Position numbers and translations under genes: made by a program. From assembly GCA_016763955.1 (NCBI GenBank), contig JAESSU010000007.1, positions 1-5,831 of the forward strand: a stretch of DNA of 5,831 nucleotides, given 5' to 3'. Below the pieces are notes generated by a model. It saw only the letters and a program-made list of their open reading frames with translations, made no database searches and had not been told where the DNA came from. How positions within the stretch are numbered: position 1 is the first letter of the stretch; the number at the start of each line of letters is the position of its first letter. This DNA comes from Phycisphaeraceae bacterium. Its GTDB lineage: Bacteria > Planctomycetota > Phycisphaerae > Phycisphaerales > Phycisphaeraceae. Positions 4,937 through 5,831 of this stretch are shown piece by piece.

Positions 4937-5818
4937 CTACTTGGCTAACATCTGCCAGTAGGTGATATCCGGGTTCTGAACGAGTTTTAAAGGCAACTCG
5001 TATCCACGGACCATCAACTGCTGGCCAGCTTCAATGAGAATCGAATCTTGGCCGTCAATCATCAGCGTGGTCCCTTCGTTGGCACGCAGTATGTGAAGCC
5101 AAATATTGGATGCTGCATTAACGATGATCGGTCGAAAAGCAAGGCTGTGTGGGCATAATGGGGTGATGCTAATGGCATCAATACCCGGGCTGATGATCGG
5201 CCCCCCAGCTGAAAGGTTGTAAGCCGTCGAGCCGCTAGGTGTGGCTAAGATGACACCATCAGCTGTGAACTGTGTAGCATGCGAACCATAAAGCTTTGGA
5301 TCAATAGCAAGGTCTAGGTCGATCATACGAAAGGGAGGCCCAGACACCACCACGACATCGTTTAAGGCCACCGTGCTAAGGACCGGCTTGTATTCCTTCC
5401 AAGTACCATTGCCCCATAGTGGGACGTCTTGGTCATAAACATTTAATTCGATCAGAAGCCGGTTGCTGATTGGACATTGTAATTGGGCGATCTGATCCCA
5501 ATGCTGTTTCACATCGTTGATGGTAAATTCAGCGAGGAATCCGAGTTTGCCGAAGTTGATGCCGATCAATGGGATTTTTTGATCCACAATTTTTCGTGCT
5601 TGGGTAAGCAGTGTGCCATCACCCCCTAAGACCAATGCTAAATCCGCTTCTGGCAACTGGGCGGCGTTTTCACGGGTGAGACATTGAATGTCCGGTTCAG
5701 CGACAAGCGTGGCTCGTTCTTTAAGCCACGGGCGGAATTGTTTAAGCGCAGTGGTGACTTGGACCATCTTGCGGTTGGCTAAAATCCATACTCTGGGTTG
5801 TTTGCTAACGTCGGACAT
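4937..5818 (-). CDS. nadK: NAD kinase
   Basis: This 293-residue cytosolic enzyme phosphorylates NAD+ to NADP+ with ATP or polyphosphate. Family hallmarks are GGDGT at 65-69 (Asp67 catalytic), INFGKLGFLAEF (87-98), ALND (151-154, binding NAD), and the glycine-rich ADGVILATPSGSTAYNLSAGGPI block (186-208). SLAFRPIIV and MIDGQD follow in the C-terminal beta domain. The ATG at 5818-5816 gives a normal N-terminus just before the first Rossmann strand (VWILAN). Only 13 bases lie upstream in the window, with no Shine-Dalgarno visible and no upstream stop, so a slightly earlier start cannot be excluded. The end is odd: YWQMLAK-stop aligns with the E. coli NadK ending YFNTLSTKLGW, the TAG replacing the Lys. 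The frame remains open to a TAG at 4900-4898 and reads LNWAARPRRKKQ. The enzyme core is complete either way. The function call is firm. Confidence 0.95.
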   Translation of the reverse strand: MSDVSKQPRVWILANRKMVQVTTALKQFRPWLKERATLVAEPDIQCLTRENAAQLPEADLALVLGGDGTLLTQARKIVDQKIPLIGINFGKLGFLAEFTINDVKQHWDQIAQLQCPISNRLLIELNVYDQDVPLWGNGTWKEYKPVLSTVALNDVVVVSGPPFRMIDLDLAIDPKLYGSHATQFTADGVILATPSGSTAYNLSAGGPIISPGIDAISITPLCPHSLAFRPIIVNAASNIWLHILRANEGTTLMIDGQDSILIEAGQQLMVRGYELPLKLVQNPDITYWQMLAK

Positions 5819-5831
5819 GACACATAGTGTA

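Noticed and set aside
4928..4945. Minus-strand GCCAAGTAGCTCAACTGG resembles the 5' end and D-arm of a tRNA.
   Set aside because: It lies across the last nadK codons, there is no anticodon or T-arm downstream, and the matching CTTGGC arm is only about 54 bases away, too short for a tRNA. Homology of the encoded L-N-W tail explains the sequence better.
1..5831. CRISPR array, insertion sequence or phage remnant.
   Set aside because: There are no regularly spaced repeats with unique spacers, no transposase or integrase, and no paired terminal repeats; the repeats seen are 8-base tandems and short hairpins.

Overview
The window looks like a piece of chromosome from a free-living Gram-negative-type bacterium with a periplasm, at roughly mid (about 45-50 %) G+C. 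A planctomycete, perhaps of the Phycisphaerae, is the best guess. The reasons are the paired signal-peptide proteins that join a DUF2092-like lipoprotein-carrier-type domain to a TlpA/ResA-type thioredoxin domain, the DUF2203 protein, and the type of NAD kinase. This assignment is inference from family composition; there is no rRNA or other marker gene.

Layout. Positions 1-79 hold a C-rich 8-base tandem repeat, possibly the end of an upstream Pro/Gly/Thr-rich protein. Position 115-504 (+) encodes a small membrane-anchored cytochrome c lipoprotein. Next come two tandem paralogues, 623-1834 and 1958-3154 (+), both exported proteins with a C-terminal thioredoxin fold. The downstream copy has the intact WCGPC redox site. 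The upstream copy reads WGGPP there and has no cysteine at all in its mature part. A convergent gene at 3292-3957 (-) encodes a PAP2-family membrane phosphatase that starts at TTG. A 340-base divergent intergenic region rich in inverted repeats separates it from a DUF2203 gene (4304-4756, +). That gene converges through a terminator on nadK (4937-5818, -), whose start lies close to the right edge.

How they fit together. The first three genes form a plausible envelope redox group: a haem protein, a thioredoxin-like protein that has lost its redox centre, and its redox-competent sister. TlpA/ResA-type thioredoxins elsewhere reduce periplasmic disulfides, including those of apocytochromes c, so a link to the adjacent CXXCH protein is attractive but unproven. 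The PAP2 phosphatase, DUF2203 and nadK genes appear to be independent housekeeping units.

The two most notable points are the cysteine-free thioredoxin paralogue and an in-frame TAG in nadK. The TAG falls at the Lys of the C-terminal K-L-G-W motif known from E. coli NadK, and the reading frame continues past it with homologous-looking sequence for 12 more codons.
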